A stretch of DNA of 64,000 bases, taken from positions 1 to 64,000 of the forward strand of contig NZ_JANAIE010000003.1 of assembly GCF_029664245.1 (NCBI RefSeq), written 5' to 3'. Source of the DNA: Profundicola chukchiensis. Its GTDB lineage: Bacteria > Bacteroidota > Bacteroidia > Flavobacteriales > Weeksellaceae. Position numbers and translations under genes: made by a program. Positions 50,384-60,069 of the stretch are shown in pieces. The notes under the pieces are model-generated. The model ran no database searches and had not been told where the DNA came from. It saw only the letters and a program-made list of their open reading frames with translations. Within the stretch, counting starts at the first letter, position 1, and each line of letters opens with the position of its first letter.

Positions 50384-51484
50384 TTAAGCTTTTATATCCA
50401 TTGCATCGCGAAGTTGATTTCCAAAAACGTTGAAAGCCATTACTAACAATAGAATCAATAAACCAGGAAGAATAGCTAAATGTTGTTTCCCTAAAATAAT
50501 ATGGGCATAATGCTCTTTAATAATATTTCCCCAACTCGGCGTCGGTGGTTGAGCTCCAATTCCAAGAAAACTTAAACCACTTTCAATTAAAATGGCTGCC
50601 GCAAAATTGGCAGCGGAAATCACTATTACTGGCGCTAAAATATTGGGTAATATCTGCTTAAAAATAATTCTTGCATCACTCATTCCTAAAGCTCGAGCGG
50701 CTTCAACAAACTCCATCTCACGATAACTCAAAAACTGCCCACGAACAACACGTGCCACTTCTACCCACATGGTTAAACCTACAGCAATGAAAATTTGCCA
50801 AAATCCTTTACCAATAGCTAATGTGATGGCCATAACTAACAATAAGGTAGGTATCGACCATACAACGTTAATCAACCACATGATGACATTATCTACCTTT
50901 CCGCGGTAATAACCTCCTAAAGCACCAATAACTATCCCTACAAGCAATGAAATGGATACGGCAATAAACCCAACAAAGAAAGAAATTCGAGTTCCGACCA
51001 ATAGTCTAGAATAGAAATCTCGGCCGAAACTGTCCGTACCCAACCAAAATGTCTTGGTATAGATAAAGTCCTTCTCTATTTCGTGATCTTCTTGATAGGT
51101 AGCCAATGAAATTGACTTTTTTTCTGCTACTAAACCGTCTCCAGAATAAGGAGTATAGACGATAGCATCATTCGTTAATTCATAATCAACGATAGGAATT
51201 TCCTCAAAATCTTGTTCTCTACCAAAGAAAAAGTCGCTGAAAGATGTCCCACTATTATAATCCGGAAGAGGCTTTTTAAGCATTAATTGCTTATATCCAA
51301 TCGGTTTATACTTTAAAGACACTTGTTGTAAGGCTGCATTTTTAGTATCATCTGTTGCCAATGCATAGGCGAAAATACTCACAAAAGCCGCCAATAAGAT
51401 AATAAATAGACAAGCTAATGCTAACGGATTTCCTTTTAGCTTTTGAATTGTTATTTGAGTCAGAGATTCACCTCTTTGTACCAT
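50384..51484 (-). CDS. ABC transporter permease (DppC/OppC-like)
   Basis: 366 residues. The N-terminal OppC_N span (GNPLALACLFIILLAAFVSI) is followed by about 110 residues of periplasmic linker and a permease domain with EAARALGMSDARIIFKQILP (the EAA loop) and GLSFLGIGAQPPTPSWGNII. Binding-dependent importers normally have two permeases, a binding protein and two ATPases together, but none of them is adjacent. It stands with a membrane protein of unknown role. Confidence 0.85.
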   Translation of the reverse strand: MVQRGESLTQITIQKLKGNPLALACLFIILLAAFVSIFAYALATDDTKNAALQQVSLKYKPIGYKQLMLKKPLPDYNSGTSFSDFFFGREQDFEEIPIVDYELTNDAIVYTPYSGDGLVAEKKSISLATYQEDHEIEKDFIYTKTFWLGTDSFGRDFYSRLLVGTRISFFVGFIAVSISLLVGIVIGALGGYYRGKVDNVIMWLINVVWSIPTLLLVMAITLAIGKGFWQIFIAVGLTMWVEVARVVRGQFLSYREMEFVEAARALGMSDARIIFKQILPNILAPVIVISAANFAAAILIESGLSFLGIGAQPPTPSWGNIIKEHYAHIILGKQHLAILPGLLILLLVMAFNVFGNQLRDAMDIKA

Positions 51485-51526
51485 GTAGTAGCCTTAATTA
51501 ATTGCTTAAAATACTTGAAATTGTAA

Positions 51527-53650
51527 TTAACGCATATCTCTCAAGACATTAATAGACTCCTCTAAGTATAAATCTTTCTCAAGGTTTTTGTGCCATTCTT
51601 TTCTACGCTCTTTTAAGATTGTATCATTCTTAATTAAAGCTTGCTCATAAGTTGGCGAACTTAGATTTAAACCATTTTTATATTTAGATAGCTCTTCAAA
51701 CTTTTTAGATTCAGCCTCTCTTAAATCATATTCAACTCTAAACTTGTTATAGTTCAAGTTAATTACTTTTTCATCATCCATCTTTTTAGCATATTGAGCA
51801 TATTCATCTACCAATTGAACTTGTGGAAGTTGTGCAATTCTAGCTTTACTTTTCTCAACAACCGCTTTTTTGTCCCATGGTGCTGGCCACTTATCATAGC
51901 TAAGAGAACTAATCTGATCCCAAGGCAATGCGGCGTCTCTGGAACCTTCAGAAATATCCATATAAGAATATCTATCTGGAATCACTATGTCTGATGCAAC
52001 TCCTTCTAATTGAGTTGAACCACCGTTAATTCTATAAAACTTTTGGATGGTAAACTTCAACATTCCATACTCCTCGTTTGAATTCATAAACCAGCTCAAC
52101 GGGCGAACTGTCTGAACCGTTCCTTTACCATAAGTTTTTTCACTTCCTAAAATTATTGCTCTATCATAATCCTGTAAAGCTGCAGCAAAAATTTCTGATG
52201 CCGAAGCCGAAAGTTCGTTCACTAAAACTACCATCGGTCCATCCCAAAGCACACCAGGAACTTTGTCATTATATTCTTTCTTATTTCCATCACTACGCAT
52301 TACCTGCACAACTGGACCTTGGTTAATAAAGTGACCTGTAATTTCAACGCATTCTGATAAGTCTCCACCTCCGTTATTTCTAACATCGAAAACCAATCCT
52401 TTGATATTACTTTTCTTTAATTCTTCAATCTCACGAGCTACATCATCTGATGCATCATGACCTTCTCCATCATAATTTAAATAGAAAGATGGCAAGTAAA
52501 TCACTCCATAGTTATCCCCCTTATCGTCTTGAACAACTGCTCCACGGGCAAATGTTTCTTCTAACTCAACAATATCTCTAACGATTTTAATTTCTTTAAA
52601 TGATCCATCTTTCTTCTGAACTGTAAGAGTTACGGTTGTACCTTTTTCCCCTCTAATTAGGCGAATTGCATCTTCTAACAACATTCCAACTACACTCACA
52701 GCCTCTTTATTTCCCTGTGCAACTTTGGTGATTTTATCCTCAACTTCTAAATCACCTTGCTTCCAAGCTGGACCTCCAATTACTAAACTCTTAATGGTTG
52801 GATATCCTTTTTCGTCAGCTAAAGTTGCTCCAATTCCTTCTAATTGACCAGACATGCTCAACTCAAAGTCCTCATTTTCTTTTGGTGAGAAATAATTAGT
52901 ATGAGGATCGAATTCTTCAGTAAATGAGTTTACATAAATAGACAACCAATCACCTTTTTTTCTTTTCTGGAATCGTCGAAAAAACTCAGACATATCATCG
53001 AATACCTTCATTCTTGCTTCTGCTTCTAACTGGCCAAAGCTTTTTCCTCTTGGGTCAAATTCTCCTTTATCTAAACCAATAGAGTCTTTCTTAGCCCAAC
53101 CTTCTTCGTTCTTAGCAGACTCTTCCATGATTACAATTTCTTGAAGAATACTATACTTCAATCTATCTTGCCACTTCTTTTCCCACTCTGCTTGAGTTTT
53201 GGCATAAGTAGAATTATCTGAATCAAATAAAATTTGATCATCTGTGTTATAATTCAATGGATTTTTCAACATTTCTTTGGTCAAGACCTTCAATTCTTCC
53301 ACACGATTGTATAAAGTGTCGATCGATTGGTGATAGAAAGTTAAATCTTCGTTATTAAAGAAATCATCCATCTTATTTTTATATTGAGAGAAGCTCTCAA
53401 TATCTTTCCCTTTAAAATAAGTCTTATATGGGTCTAATTTCTGTAAATACCCATCAAAAACCCTCTGCGAAAATTCGTCGTTCACATCTTGTGGCGAATA
53501 ATGTAGATAGGAAAGGGTTCTTCTTACATTCTTAATAATTTCTTTAGTTTTGGAATCATCCCCCAATTGTAATGGAGAACAATAACAGAAAACTAAAAAC
53601 GACATGGATAAGATCGCTAGAAGTATATAGGTTTTTCTTAAATATTGCAT
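51527..53650 (-). CDS. Carboxy-terminal (tail-specific) protease Prc, S41 family
   Basis: 707 residues. An N-terminal signal segment (ILLAILSMSFLVFCYCS), a PDZ domain at about 250-340 (GQLEGIGATLADEKGYPTIK, VIGGPAWKQGDLEVEDKIT), and the catalytic part with LSASASEIFAAALQDYDRAI (Ser) and SEKTYGKGTVQTVR (Lys) are clear. Prc trims periplasmic proteins. A minus-strand TATATTTG box lies at 53748-53741. The divergent surE gene starts 109 bases away. Confidence 0.9.
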   Translation of the reverse strand: MQYLRKTYILLAILSMSFLVFCYCSPLQLGDDSKTKEIIKNVRRTLSYLHYSPQDVNDEFSQRVFDGYLQKLDPYKTYFKGKDIESFSQYKNKMDDFFNNEDLTFYHQSIDTLYNRVEELKVLTKEMLKNPLNYNTDDQILFDSDNSTYAKTQAEWEKKWQDRLKYSILQEIVIMEESAKNEEGWAKKDSIGLDKGEFDPRGKSFGQLEAEARMKVFDDMSEFFRRFQKRKKGDWLSIYVNSFTEEFDPHTNYFSPKENEDFELSMSGQLEGIGATLADEKGYPTIKSLVIGGPAWKQGDLEVEDKITKVAQGNKEAVSVVGMLLEDAIRLIRGEKGTTVTLTVQKKDGSFKEIKIVRDIVELEETFARGAVVQDDKGDNYGVIYLPSFYLNYDGEGHDASDDVAREIEELKKSNIKGLVFDVRNNGGGDLSECVEITGHFINQGPVVQVMRSDGNKKEYNDKVPGVLWDGPMVVLVNELSASASEIFAAALQDYDRAIILGSEKTYGKGTVQTVRPLSWFMNSNEEYGMLKFTIQKFYRINGGSTQLEGVASDIVIPDRYSYMDISEGSRDAALPWDQISSLSYDKWPAPWDKKAVVEKSKARIAQLPQVQLVDEYAQYAKKMDDEKVINLNYNKFRVEYDLREAESKKFEELSKYKNGLNLSSPTYEQALIKNDTILKERRKEWHKNLEKDLYLEESINVLRDMR

Positions 53651-53720
53651 TGTAGGGTATAAATTTTGTTAAGAAATAATCAATTCCTAAGCCAAAAAAG
53701 GCCAAAACTGATTAATTGGT

Positions 53721-53748
53721 TACATTTGAACAATAATACACAAATATA
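53721..53748. promoter_or_regulatory. Two opposed -7 boxes for surE and prc
   Basis: TACATTTG on the plus strand (53721-53728) faces TATATTTG on the minus strand (53748-53741). Both fit TAnnTTTG. Start sites would be near 53734 for surE and 53735 for prc, so the two transcripts run into each other's promoter. Confidence 0.4.
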
Positions 53749-53758
53749 ATTTCTTTTT

Positions 53759-54544
53759 ATGGAAAAACCATTGATACTAATTACGAACGATGACGGAATC
53801 ACAGCACCTGGTATACGTGCTTTAATAGAAATAGTAAAATCAATCGGCGATGTAGATGTTTATGTTGTTGCTCCAGATAGCCCACAAAGCGCCATGGGAC
53901 ATGCCATCACCATTAATTCTACACTTCATATAGAAGAAATAAAAGGTGGGGCTGTACAAGAATGGTCTTGCAGTGGAACGCCCGTGGATTCAGTAAAAAT
54001 CGCGGTTGATAGAATTTTACCAAGAAAACCTGATTTATGCGTTTCTGGAATTAATCATGGTTCTAACTCATCAATTAATGTTATTTATTCTGGAACTATG
54101 TCAGCAGCAGTTGAAGCTGGAATTGAAGGAATTCCTGCCATCGGGTTCTCTTTATCAGATTTTTCTTATCACGCTGACTTTAAAGCTGGAGAAAAATTCA
54201 TTAAAAAAATCATCATGGAAACGCTAGAAAATGGTTTACCTGATGGTGTAGTTTTAAATGTTAATATCCCAAAATTACCAGAAGAGGAGCTAAAAGGAAT
54301 TAGAATCTGTAGACAAGCTCGCGCTAAATGGGATGAAAGCTTTGAGGAAAGAGTAGATCCTAGAGGAAGAAATTATTATTGGCTGACAGGTAATTTCGTA
54401 AACATGGACAAAGGCAAAGACACCGATGAATGGGCTTTAGCTAATGGATATATTTCTGTTGTTCCTGTTCAATTTGATATGACTGCACATCAATTTATGC
54501 CTAATCTCAATACGTGGGATTTAAATGGTTTCGATGACAAATAA
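53759..54544 (+). CDS. surE: 5'/3'-nucleotidase SurE
   Basis: 261 residues. ILITNDDGITAPGIRAL (metal-binding Asp-Asp) at the start, GTPVDSVKIA, SGINHGSNSSINVIYSGTMS (the catalytic Asn and Ser) and AVEAGIEGIPAIGFSL are conserved. It dephosphorylates nucleoside monophosphates in stationary phase. Length is normal. Confidence 0.92.
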   Translation: MEKPLILITNDDGITAPGIRALIEIVKSIGDVDVYVVAPDSPQSAMGHAITINSTLHIEEIKGGAVQEWSCSGTPVDSVKIAVDRILPRKPDLCVSGINHGSNSSINVIYSGTMSAAVEAGIEGIPAIGFSLSDFSYHADFKAGEKFIKKIIMETLENGLPDGVVLNVNIPKLPEEELKGIRICRQARAKWDESFEERVDPRGRNYYWLTGNFVNMDKGKDTDEWALANGYISVVPVQFDMTAHQFMPNLNTWDLNGFDDK

Positions 54545-54559
54545 AATTTTCTAAATAAT

Positions 54560-54586
54560 AAAGCCCTTGAATTATCAAGGGCTTTT
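54560..54586. terminator. Terminator between surE and the NUDIX gene
   Basis: AAAGCCCTTGA (54560-54570) and TCAAGGGCTTT (54575-54585), then T. It acts for both convergent genes. Confidence 0.85.
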
Positions 54587-54607
54587 TAGTTTATATTTAA
54601 TTCTTAA

Positions 54608-55123
54608 CTACTTTAGAACGTATTTTTTAACCACTGCCTTCATAGAATCGAAACCTATATCTTCCATATCGATTTCATCCGCAGATAACCACTTAGCTTC
54701 TTGAATCTCAGATTTCTCTAAATTAATTTTTTGATTATCCTTTAATTCAATTTCAAAAACAATATCTAAAGTTCTATATAAGATATCTCTGAAATCATAG
54801 TCATTTGGCTCGGTGTCTAACAAGACCAAATCATCCATATCAATATCGATATCCAATTCCTCTTTCAACTCTCTCTTTGCAGCAAATTGAGCCGATTCTT
54901 TTGGATCAACAAACCCACCTGGAAAGTCTAATTTTCCTTTTTTAGGCTCATTATTTCTTACCGTAAATAAAACTTTATCATCTCTGCGCATAATCACCAT
55001 TACAGCCGCTGCACAATTATGATAATAAACAAAACCACAGTCTAGACATTCGAATCGATGATGATTCTCGAACTTGTGATTAGATGAACCACATTTTGGA
55101 CAAAATTGAAAGAATTTAGGCAT
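54608..55123 (-). CDS. NUDIX hydrolase with N-terminal zinc ribbon
   Basis: 171 residues. FCPKCGSSNHKFENHHRFECLDC gives two CxxC pairs (shortened here: CPKC and CLDC), a zinc ribbon as in NADH pyrophosphatase-type proteins. The NUDIX box is GGFVDPKESAQFAAKRELKE plus ELDID: G-x5-E-x7-RE-x-x-EE. Substrate unknown, a nucleoside diphosphate derivative is likely. Shares its region with the serine hydrolase gene. Confidence 0.85.
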   Translation of the reverse strand: MPKFFQFCPKCGSSNHKFENHHRFECLDCGFVYYHNCAAAVMVIMRRDDKVLFTVRNNEPKKGKLDFPGGFVDPKESAQFAAKRELKEELDIDIDMDDLVLLDTEPNDYDFRDILYRTLDIVFEIELKDNQKINLEKSEIQEAKWLSADEIDMEDIGFDSMKAVVKKYVLK

Positions 55124-55155
55124 TTCTATATTGTATTTAATCTATTGACTTCAAC

Positions 55156-56523
55156 TCAATTACCAGTTGACAAACTTACTACTTTTGCGCTATCTTTTTG
55201 GGAGCTCTTATTCTTAGAAGAACGCTTAGATGGAACTTCTAAATCCGATTTTTCCCTAACAACTCCCTTATCTAATTTCGGCATCAAACTATCTGCAGCT
55301 ATTTTAAGTGTATCCTGCTTCTCCATTCTATCCTCTAGCTCCATTGTTATCGGATAATCACCTAATAAACCTATCAATGAAAATGAAGTATAAACAGAGC
55401 GAATTTGCTTATTTCCTAGGGCAATAATACTGATAGAATCATTTTCGCCTCTTACATAGGTTGTGTAATTTCCATGCCACCACCCATTGTGATACCATAG
55501 CTTTTCACCTGTATCCCACTCCATTAATCTTAATCCAAGCCCATAATTCTTAATACCAGGTTTTTCGTAGCTATAGCCTTGTTTCATCAATTTCTTTAGC
55601 TTCTCAGACAAAAACTTCTTAGAATACATCGCTTTGTCCATTTTAAATAAATCTCTTGGCGTTGAATAAATATTCTTGTCGCCATAGATATTATCTAAGA
55701 AATTAAAATCCCAACGTTTATTTCTAGAAGTATACGACTGGCTAACTTTAGCAGAGTCCTTAATATTAAAAACAAAAGTATGATCCATTTTCAAAGGATC
55801 GAAAACGATGTATTTCATCGCTTCAGGATAGGTTAAACCGGTAACTTTCTCTATGATTAAAGCTAATAAAGTATAGTTGGTATTACTATAATTAAAAGTG
55901 GTATTCGGCGCTGAATAAGGCTCTCCAATCTTTTGCACCAAAGCTTCTAAAACATTATCATTCGTTTGGATTTCATTGGTGTTCCAATACTTATCATCAT
56001 GCTCGAAATAGGCATAATTAGGCAATCCACTTCGATGACTTAACAAATCTCTAACCGTGATATTTTTATAGGGAAACGCCGAATAGAAATTTGAAACTAA
56101 TTGATCTAACTTAAGCTTGTCGTCCTCTACTAATTTTAAAACCGCCAATGATGTTAAAACTTTGGAAATAGAAGCAATATGAATCGGTGTATCTGCAGTT
56201 AATGCTTCTTCTGTTTCAAAATTGGCAAATCCTCTATAATTCTCATAAATGATTTGTCCATTTTTGGCCACTAGTAAGCCACCACTAACTTTATTATAGT
56301 CCCAGTAATTTTCATAAAAATCCTGAACATAACGACGTTTCTCGTTAAATTCAGATTTATCGAGCCTTAAAGCCTTAAAAGTTTCATCGTAATCTATGTA
56401 GGGATAATGAGGTAGATTTAAGGTGTCTCTATGCTCAAACTCAGCTTCTGTAGCCGACTCTGATTTCTTTTGACAACCAACGGCCATCAAAACACTTAAA
56501 CCTAATATAATCCAACTTTTCAT
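55156..56523 (-). CDS. Beta-lactamase-family serine hydrolase, lipoprotein
   Basis: 455 residues with lipoprotein signal (SWIILGLSVLMAVGCQKKSE). The penicillin-binding fold is seen in IASISKVLTSLAVLKL (S-x-x-K at about 116-119), TFNYSNTNYTLLAL (Y-x-N) and HNGWWHGNYTTYV (H-x-G). The last 70 residues are charged and low in complexity, a possible linker. Members are esterases or DD-peptidases. Substrate unknown. PheS follows 7 bases upstream, so both share one operon. Confidence 0.8.
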   Translation of the reverse strand: MKSWIILGLSVLMAVGCQKKSESATEAEFEHRDTLNLPHYPYIDYDETFKALRLDKSEFNEKRRYVQDFYENYWDYNKVSGGLLVAKNGQIIYENYRGFANFETEEALTADTPIHIASISKVLTSLAVLKLVEDDKLKLDQLVSNFYSAFPYKNITVRDLLSHRSGLPNYAYFEHDDKYWNTNEIQTNDNVLEALVQKIGEPYSAPNTTFNYSNTNYTLLALIIEKVTGLTYPEAMKYIVFDPLKMDHTFVFNIKDSAKVSQSYTSRNKRWDFNFLDNIYGDKNIYSTPRDLFKMDKAMYSKKFLSEKLKKLMKQGYSYEKPGIKNYGLGLRLMEWDTGEKLWYHNGWWHGNYTTYVRGENDSISIIALGNKQIRSVYTSFSLIGLLGDYPITMELEDRMEKQDTLKIAADSLMPKLDKGVVREKSDLEVPSKRSSKNKSSQKDSAKVVSLSTGN

Positions 56524-56529
56524 AGAACA

Positions 56530-57552
56530 TTACCAACCAAATTCAGCCTCGAATTGCTCTAAGAATCGAATATCATTTTCAAAGTATAAACGAATATCTC
56601 CAATTTGATATAACAACAGGGCAATACGCTCTATTCCCATTCCAAAGGCATATCCGCTATATTCTTCTGGATCAATTCCAACATTCTTAAGTACGTTAGG
56701 GTCTACCATTCCACAGCCCATAATTTCTAACCAACCTGTTCCTTTGGTGATTCTATAGTCAGTTTCTGTTTCCAATCCCCAATAAACATCAACCTCGGCA
56801 CTTGGCTCAGTGAAAGGGAAGTAAGATGGTCTTAGTCTAATTTTAGACTTACCAAATAATTCTGTTGTGAAGTATTGTAAAGTTTGTTTTAAATCCGCAA
56901 ATGAAACATTTTTATCTACATACAATCCCTCGATTTGATGGAACATCGCGTGAGAACGTGATGAAATAGCTTCGTTTCTATAAACTCTACCCGGAGACAA
57001 GATTCGCATAGGCGGCTTATGATTCTCCATAAATCGAATTTGTACCGAAGATGTATGTGTTCTCAATAAGAAATCTGGATCTTTTTCGATAAAGAAAGTA
57101 TCCTGCATATCTCTTGCTGGGTGATACTCAGGAAGATTTAATGCTGTAAAGTTATGCCAATCATCTTCTATTTCTGGTCCCTCTGAAAGCGCGAAACCAA
57201 TTCTTTTGAAAATCTCTACAATTCTATTCCTAACAACACTAATAGGATGACGAGCACCCAACTCAATTGGCATCCCCGGACGAGTAAAATCCTCGAAAAC
57301 ACCTCCCTCATCTTGTGATTGCCCACTTGATTTTAAGGTTTCAATTTTTTCGGCCGCAGAAGTCTTAAGCGTATTTAAAGCCTGACCTACTTCTCTTTTT
57401 TGCTCATTGGGAACATCCTTAAATTTCGCGAATAGGTCATTTAGAATTCCTTTTTTACTTAAAAATTTAATTCTAAAATCTTCTATTAATTTAGGATCTG
57501 TTGCGTTGAACTCCTCTATTTCCTTTAGGTATTGTCGAATATCTTCAATCAT
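56530..57552 (-). CDS. pheS: Phenylalanine-tRNA ligase alpha subunit
   Basis: 340 residues. Start chosen at the ATG at 57552 (MIEDIRQYL) because a -7 box TATTTTTG lies on the longer start at 57573. [47 protein letters not shown] and [18 protein letters not shown]-type motifs ([15 protein letters not shown]) are the class II motifs. Normal length. Confidence 0.95.
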   Translation of the reverse strand: MIEDIRQYLKEIEEFNATDPKLIEDFRIKFLSKKGILNDLFAKFKDVPNEQKREVGQALNTLKTSAAEKIETLKSSGQSQDEGGVFEDFTRPGMPIELGARHPISVVRNRIVEIFKRIGFALSEGPEIEDDWHNFTALNLPEYHPARDMQDTFFIEKDPDFLLRTHTSSVQIRFMENHKPPMRILSPGRVYRNEAISSRSHAMFHQIEGLYVDKNVSFADLKQTLQYFTTELFGKSKIRLRPSYFPFTEPSAEVDVYWGLETETDYRITKGTGWLEIMGCGMVDPNVLKNVGIDPEEYSGYAFGMGIERIALLLYQIGDIRLYFENDIRFLEQFEAEFGW

Positions 57553-57570
57553 AATTCCATCAATAATTTT

Positions 57571-57578
57571 CAAAAATA
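57571..57578 (-). promoter_or_regulatory. -7 box of pheS
   Basis: On the minus strand TATTTTTG (57578 to 57571), fitting TAnnTTTG, 19 bases before the ATG at 57552. Confidence 0.5.
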
Positions 57579-57612
57579 CAATTTTAACGTGAATCGCTTA
57601 GTTAAGCTAAAC

Positions 57613-57643
57613 AAAAAAAAGGCTGTTTTTTCAAACAGCCTTT
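57613..57643 (-). terminator. Terminator after the YceI-like gene
   Basis: AAAGGCTGTTT (57618-57628) and AAACAGCCTTT (57633-57643); the minus strand continues with T-run (plus A at 57613-57618). It separates yceI-like from pheS. Confidence 0.8.
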
Positions 57644-57666
57644 ATATAAGTTTTATCGTAATTTAA

Positions 57667-58368
57667 TTACTCTGCTACCACTTCGTCTGCAGCGTCAACT
57701 TCAACTACCTCAACCTCACCTTGGTTAGCTTTAAGATTAACGCGTAAAGTTACGTTATCTTTAATAACTGCACCTTTTGCAGGGTTAAATACAATTCCGA
57801 AATCTTTACGGTCGATTGTAAACTCTTCTGAATCCATAGTGAAAGTTTCACCCTCTAAACTAGTGTTAGCTTTGAAAGTAATGTTTTTCTCGTCTTCTCT
57901 CATTTTTAAGTTACCGCTAATCTCAGTGTTATAATCACCTTCGATTTTGTTAACAGCAGTAATTTTAAATGTAGCTGTAGGATATTTCTCTACGTGTAAG
58001 AAATCTTCACTTTTTAAGTGACCGTCTAATTTAGCTTTGTCATCTGGAGAATCGTTTAAGTCCATAGATTCTAATGAAGCTGCATCGATAACAAAATCAC
58101 CTGAAACTAATTCACCGTTTTCGATTCCAACAGTTCCTGATTGTAATTTGATAGTACCGTGGTGACCTTGCTCTTCAGTTTCTCCTTCGTAAATTTTGAA
58201 AGCTCTCCAACCAACGTTTGATACTTCTGTGTCAACCGCAAAGTTAGCTGTAGTCTCAGACCCAACTGCTACTTCCTCAGCATCTTTTACTTCAACTGCC
58301 TCTTTTTTCTCACATGCTGTGAATGCTAATAAAGCAACAGCAGACAATCCTAAAAATACTTTTTTCAT
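57667..58368 (-). CDS. YceI-family lipoprotein
   Basis: 233 residues with lipoprotein signal (LGLSAVALLAFTACEKKEAV). The mature part is a YceI lipocalin-like barrel: FAVDTEVSNVGWRAFKIYEG, TIKLQSGTVGIENGELVSGD, LDGHLKSEDFLHVEKYPTAT FKI, FTIDRKDFGIVFN. YceI proteins bind polyisoprenoids or other lipids. The acidic N-terminal and C-terminal linkers are unusually rich in Glu and Val. A TATTTTTG box lies at 58392-58385, next to the ATG. Confidence 0.85.
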   Translation of the reverse strand: MKKVFLGLSAVALLAFTACEKKEAVEVKDAEEVAVGSETTANFAVDTEVSNVGWRAFKIYEGETEEQGHHGTIKLQSGTVGIENGELVSGDFVIDAASLESMDLNDSPDDKAKLDGHLKSEDFLHVEKYPTATFKITAVNKIEGDYNTEISGNLKMREDEKNITFKANTSLEGETFTMDSEEFTIDRKDFGIVFNPAKGAVIKDNVTLRVNLKANQGEVEVVEVDAADEVVAE

Positions 58369-58682
58369 CTTTTATAATTTTGGGCAAAAATACATATTTT
58401 TATATTAACCCACTATCAATTATTCATTATTTTTAACTATTGAGTTATAGATTATTATTTTTAAGTTAACATTTCGCCGTTTATTTCCTTTTTCAGCAAA
58501 AGATTAAGTCTAATACCTTGATTTCTGAAATCAAACATAATTCAGATTTCTTATTCTATATCAGTTGAAATCTCCATTTGAAGAGAATTAGCAGCATTAA
58601 TTTTAATTTTACTCAGCAGTTTGATTTAGAAAGTATAACAAACATCATATTAAAAAGACTATCTACTCCATTTTTAGTTTTG

Positions 58683-58690
58683 TATATTTG
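58683..58690 (+). promoter_or_regulatory. -7 box of the Mrp gene
   Basis: TATATTTG, 20 bases before the ATG at 58710. It decides the start, since the longer frame from 58578 would begin upstream of the promoter. Confidence 0.6.
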
Positions 58691-58709
58691 TAGAATTATT
58701 CTAAATAGT

Positions 58710-59813
58710 ATGAGTTTTACAAAAAGTGACGTAAATAAGATAATAGAAGAATTACAAGCGAAAGATTGGATTCAGAACTTTCAGATTTTTGGTAAAAAAA
58801 TCATGATTGATGCAGTTTCTCCTTCTCCGGCTATGCACGATAAGAAGAAATTAGAAGACGCATTAATCAATGCATTTAAAGACAAATTACCAGAAGCAAC
58901 TGTAAATGTACGGGTAACTGTAAAGGCTCAAAAAGCAGCTAAATTACCAACGGCTCCTTTAAAAGGTAAAAAGATTGAAGGTATTCAAAATATCATTGCC
59001 GTTGCCTCTGGTAAAGGTGGTGTTGGAAAATCAACAGTTGCAGCTAATATTGCTATTAGTCTACAAAAAATGGGCTTTAAAGTTGGTTTATTAGATGCCG
59101 ATATTTATGGACCATCGATGCCATTAATGTTTGACGTAGAAAAGGCTAAGCCTAGATCTGTGAACGTAGATGGCAAAAGCAAAATGGAACCTGTAGAAAG
59201 CTATGGAATTAAGCTTTTATCGATTGGTTTCTTTGCAGATATGGACCAAGCTGTGGTTTGGCGTGGTGCTATGGCCTCTAAAGCGATTCACCAATTAATA
59301 CATGATGCAGATTGGGGAAAACTAGATTTCTTAATCGTTGATTTACCTCCAGGAACTGGTGATATTCACTTAAGTTTAGTGCAAGAAGTTCCTGTTACAG
59401 GAGCAGTAATCGTAAGTACACCACAACACATTGCTTTAGCCGATGCAAGAAAAGGTGTGGGTATGTTTAAAATGGAATCTATCGATGTTCCTGTACTTGG
59501 TTTCATTGAGAATATGGCCTACTTTACGCCAGAAGAATTACCAGATAACAAATACTATATCTTCGGACAAAATGGTGTTAGGAATTTAGCTGAGAAAATG
59601 GAAATTCCATTTTTAGGTGAAGTTCCATTGGTGCAAAGTATTAGAGAAGCAGGAGACGTGGGAAGACCTGCAGCGCTTCAAGCTAACACGATTGCGAGCC
59701 AAGCCTATACAGAAATAACAAAGAATTTAGTTTCAAGTCTTGCTAAACGCAATGAGGATTTACCTCCAACCGAAATAGTTCGTATTACGACTATGGCGGG
59801 TTGTCCAACCTAA
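58710..59813 (+). CDS. Mrp/NBP35-family ATP-binding Fe-S carrier
   Basis: 367 residues from the ATG at 58710. An N-terminal MIP18-like (FeS_assembly_P) domain (1-90) lacks a clear metal motif here. The P-loop is [20 protein letters not shown], with [23 protein letters not shown] as further ParA-type motifs. The end MAGCPT is short. Mrp/ApbC loads Fe-S clusters on apo-proteins. It is followed closely by a NifU-like gene, the standard neighbour. Confidence 0.88.
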   Translation: MSFTKSDVNKIIEELQAKDWIQNFQIFGKKIMIDAVSPSPAMHDKKKLEDALINAFKDKLPEATVNVRVTVKAQKAAKLPTAPLKGKKIEGIQNIIAVASGKGGVGKSTVAANIAISLQKMGFKVGLLDADIYGPSMPLMFDVEKAKPRSVNVDGKSKMEPVESYGIKLLSIGFFADMDQAVVWRGAMASKAIHQLIHDADWGKLDFLIVDLPPGTGDIHLSLVQEVPVTGAVIVSTPQHIALADARKGVGMFKMESIDVPVLGFIENMAYFTPEELPDNKYYIFGQNGVRNLAEKMEIPFLGEVPLVQSIREAGDVGRPAALQANTIASQAYTEITKNLVSSLAKRNEDLPPTEIVRITTMAGCPT

Positions 59814-59827
59814 ATAAACAGAGCTAC

Positions 59828-60061
59828 ATGAATAGTGATTTAAAAGTAAGAGTAGAAAAAGCTCTACAAGAAATTAGGCCCTATCTACAAACAGATAGTG
59901 GCGATATTGAGTTGGTTTCTATAGAAAATGATATAGTTACCGTAAGACTTTTAGGAGCATGCATTGATTGTAGCGTAAATCAAATGACGCTAAAAGCAGG
60001 CGTTGAGTTGACTGTTAAAAAGCATGCCCCTGAAATTAGTAAAGTGATAAATATAAATTAA
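59828..60061 (+). CDS. NifU-like Fe-S scaffold domain protein
   Basis: 77 residues from the ATG at 59828; the TTG at 59801 lies in the Mrp gene. LGACIDCSVNQMTLKAGVEL (C-x-x-C) in the NifU C-terminal fold is the cluster-binding motif, with the typical L-Q-x-D-G/S-G-D-I-E (YLQTDSGDIELV). Short for the family. It works with Mrp in cluster assembly. Confidence 0.88.
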   Translation: MNSDLKVRVEKALQEIRPYLQTDSGDIELVSIENDIVTVRLLGACIDCSVNQMTLKAGVELTVKKHAPEISKVININ

Positions 60062-60069
60062 TCGACGTT

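Noticed and set aside
58578-58709. Extended N-terminus of the Mrp protein
   Set aside because: The TATATTTG box at 58683 lies within it, and the residues are unlike the family.
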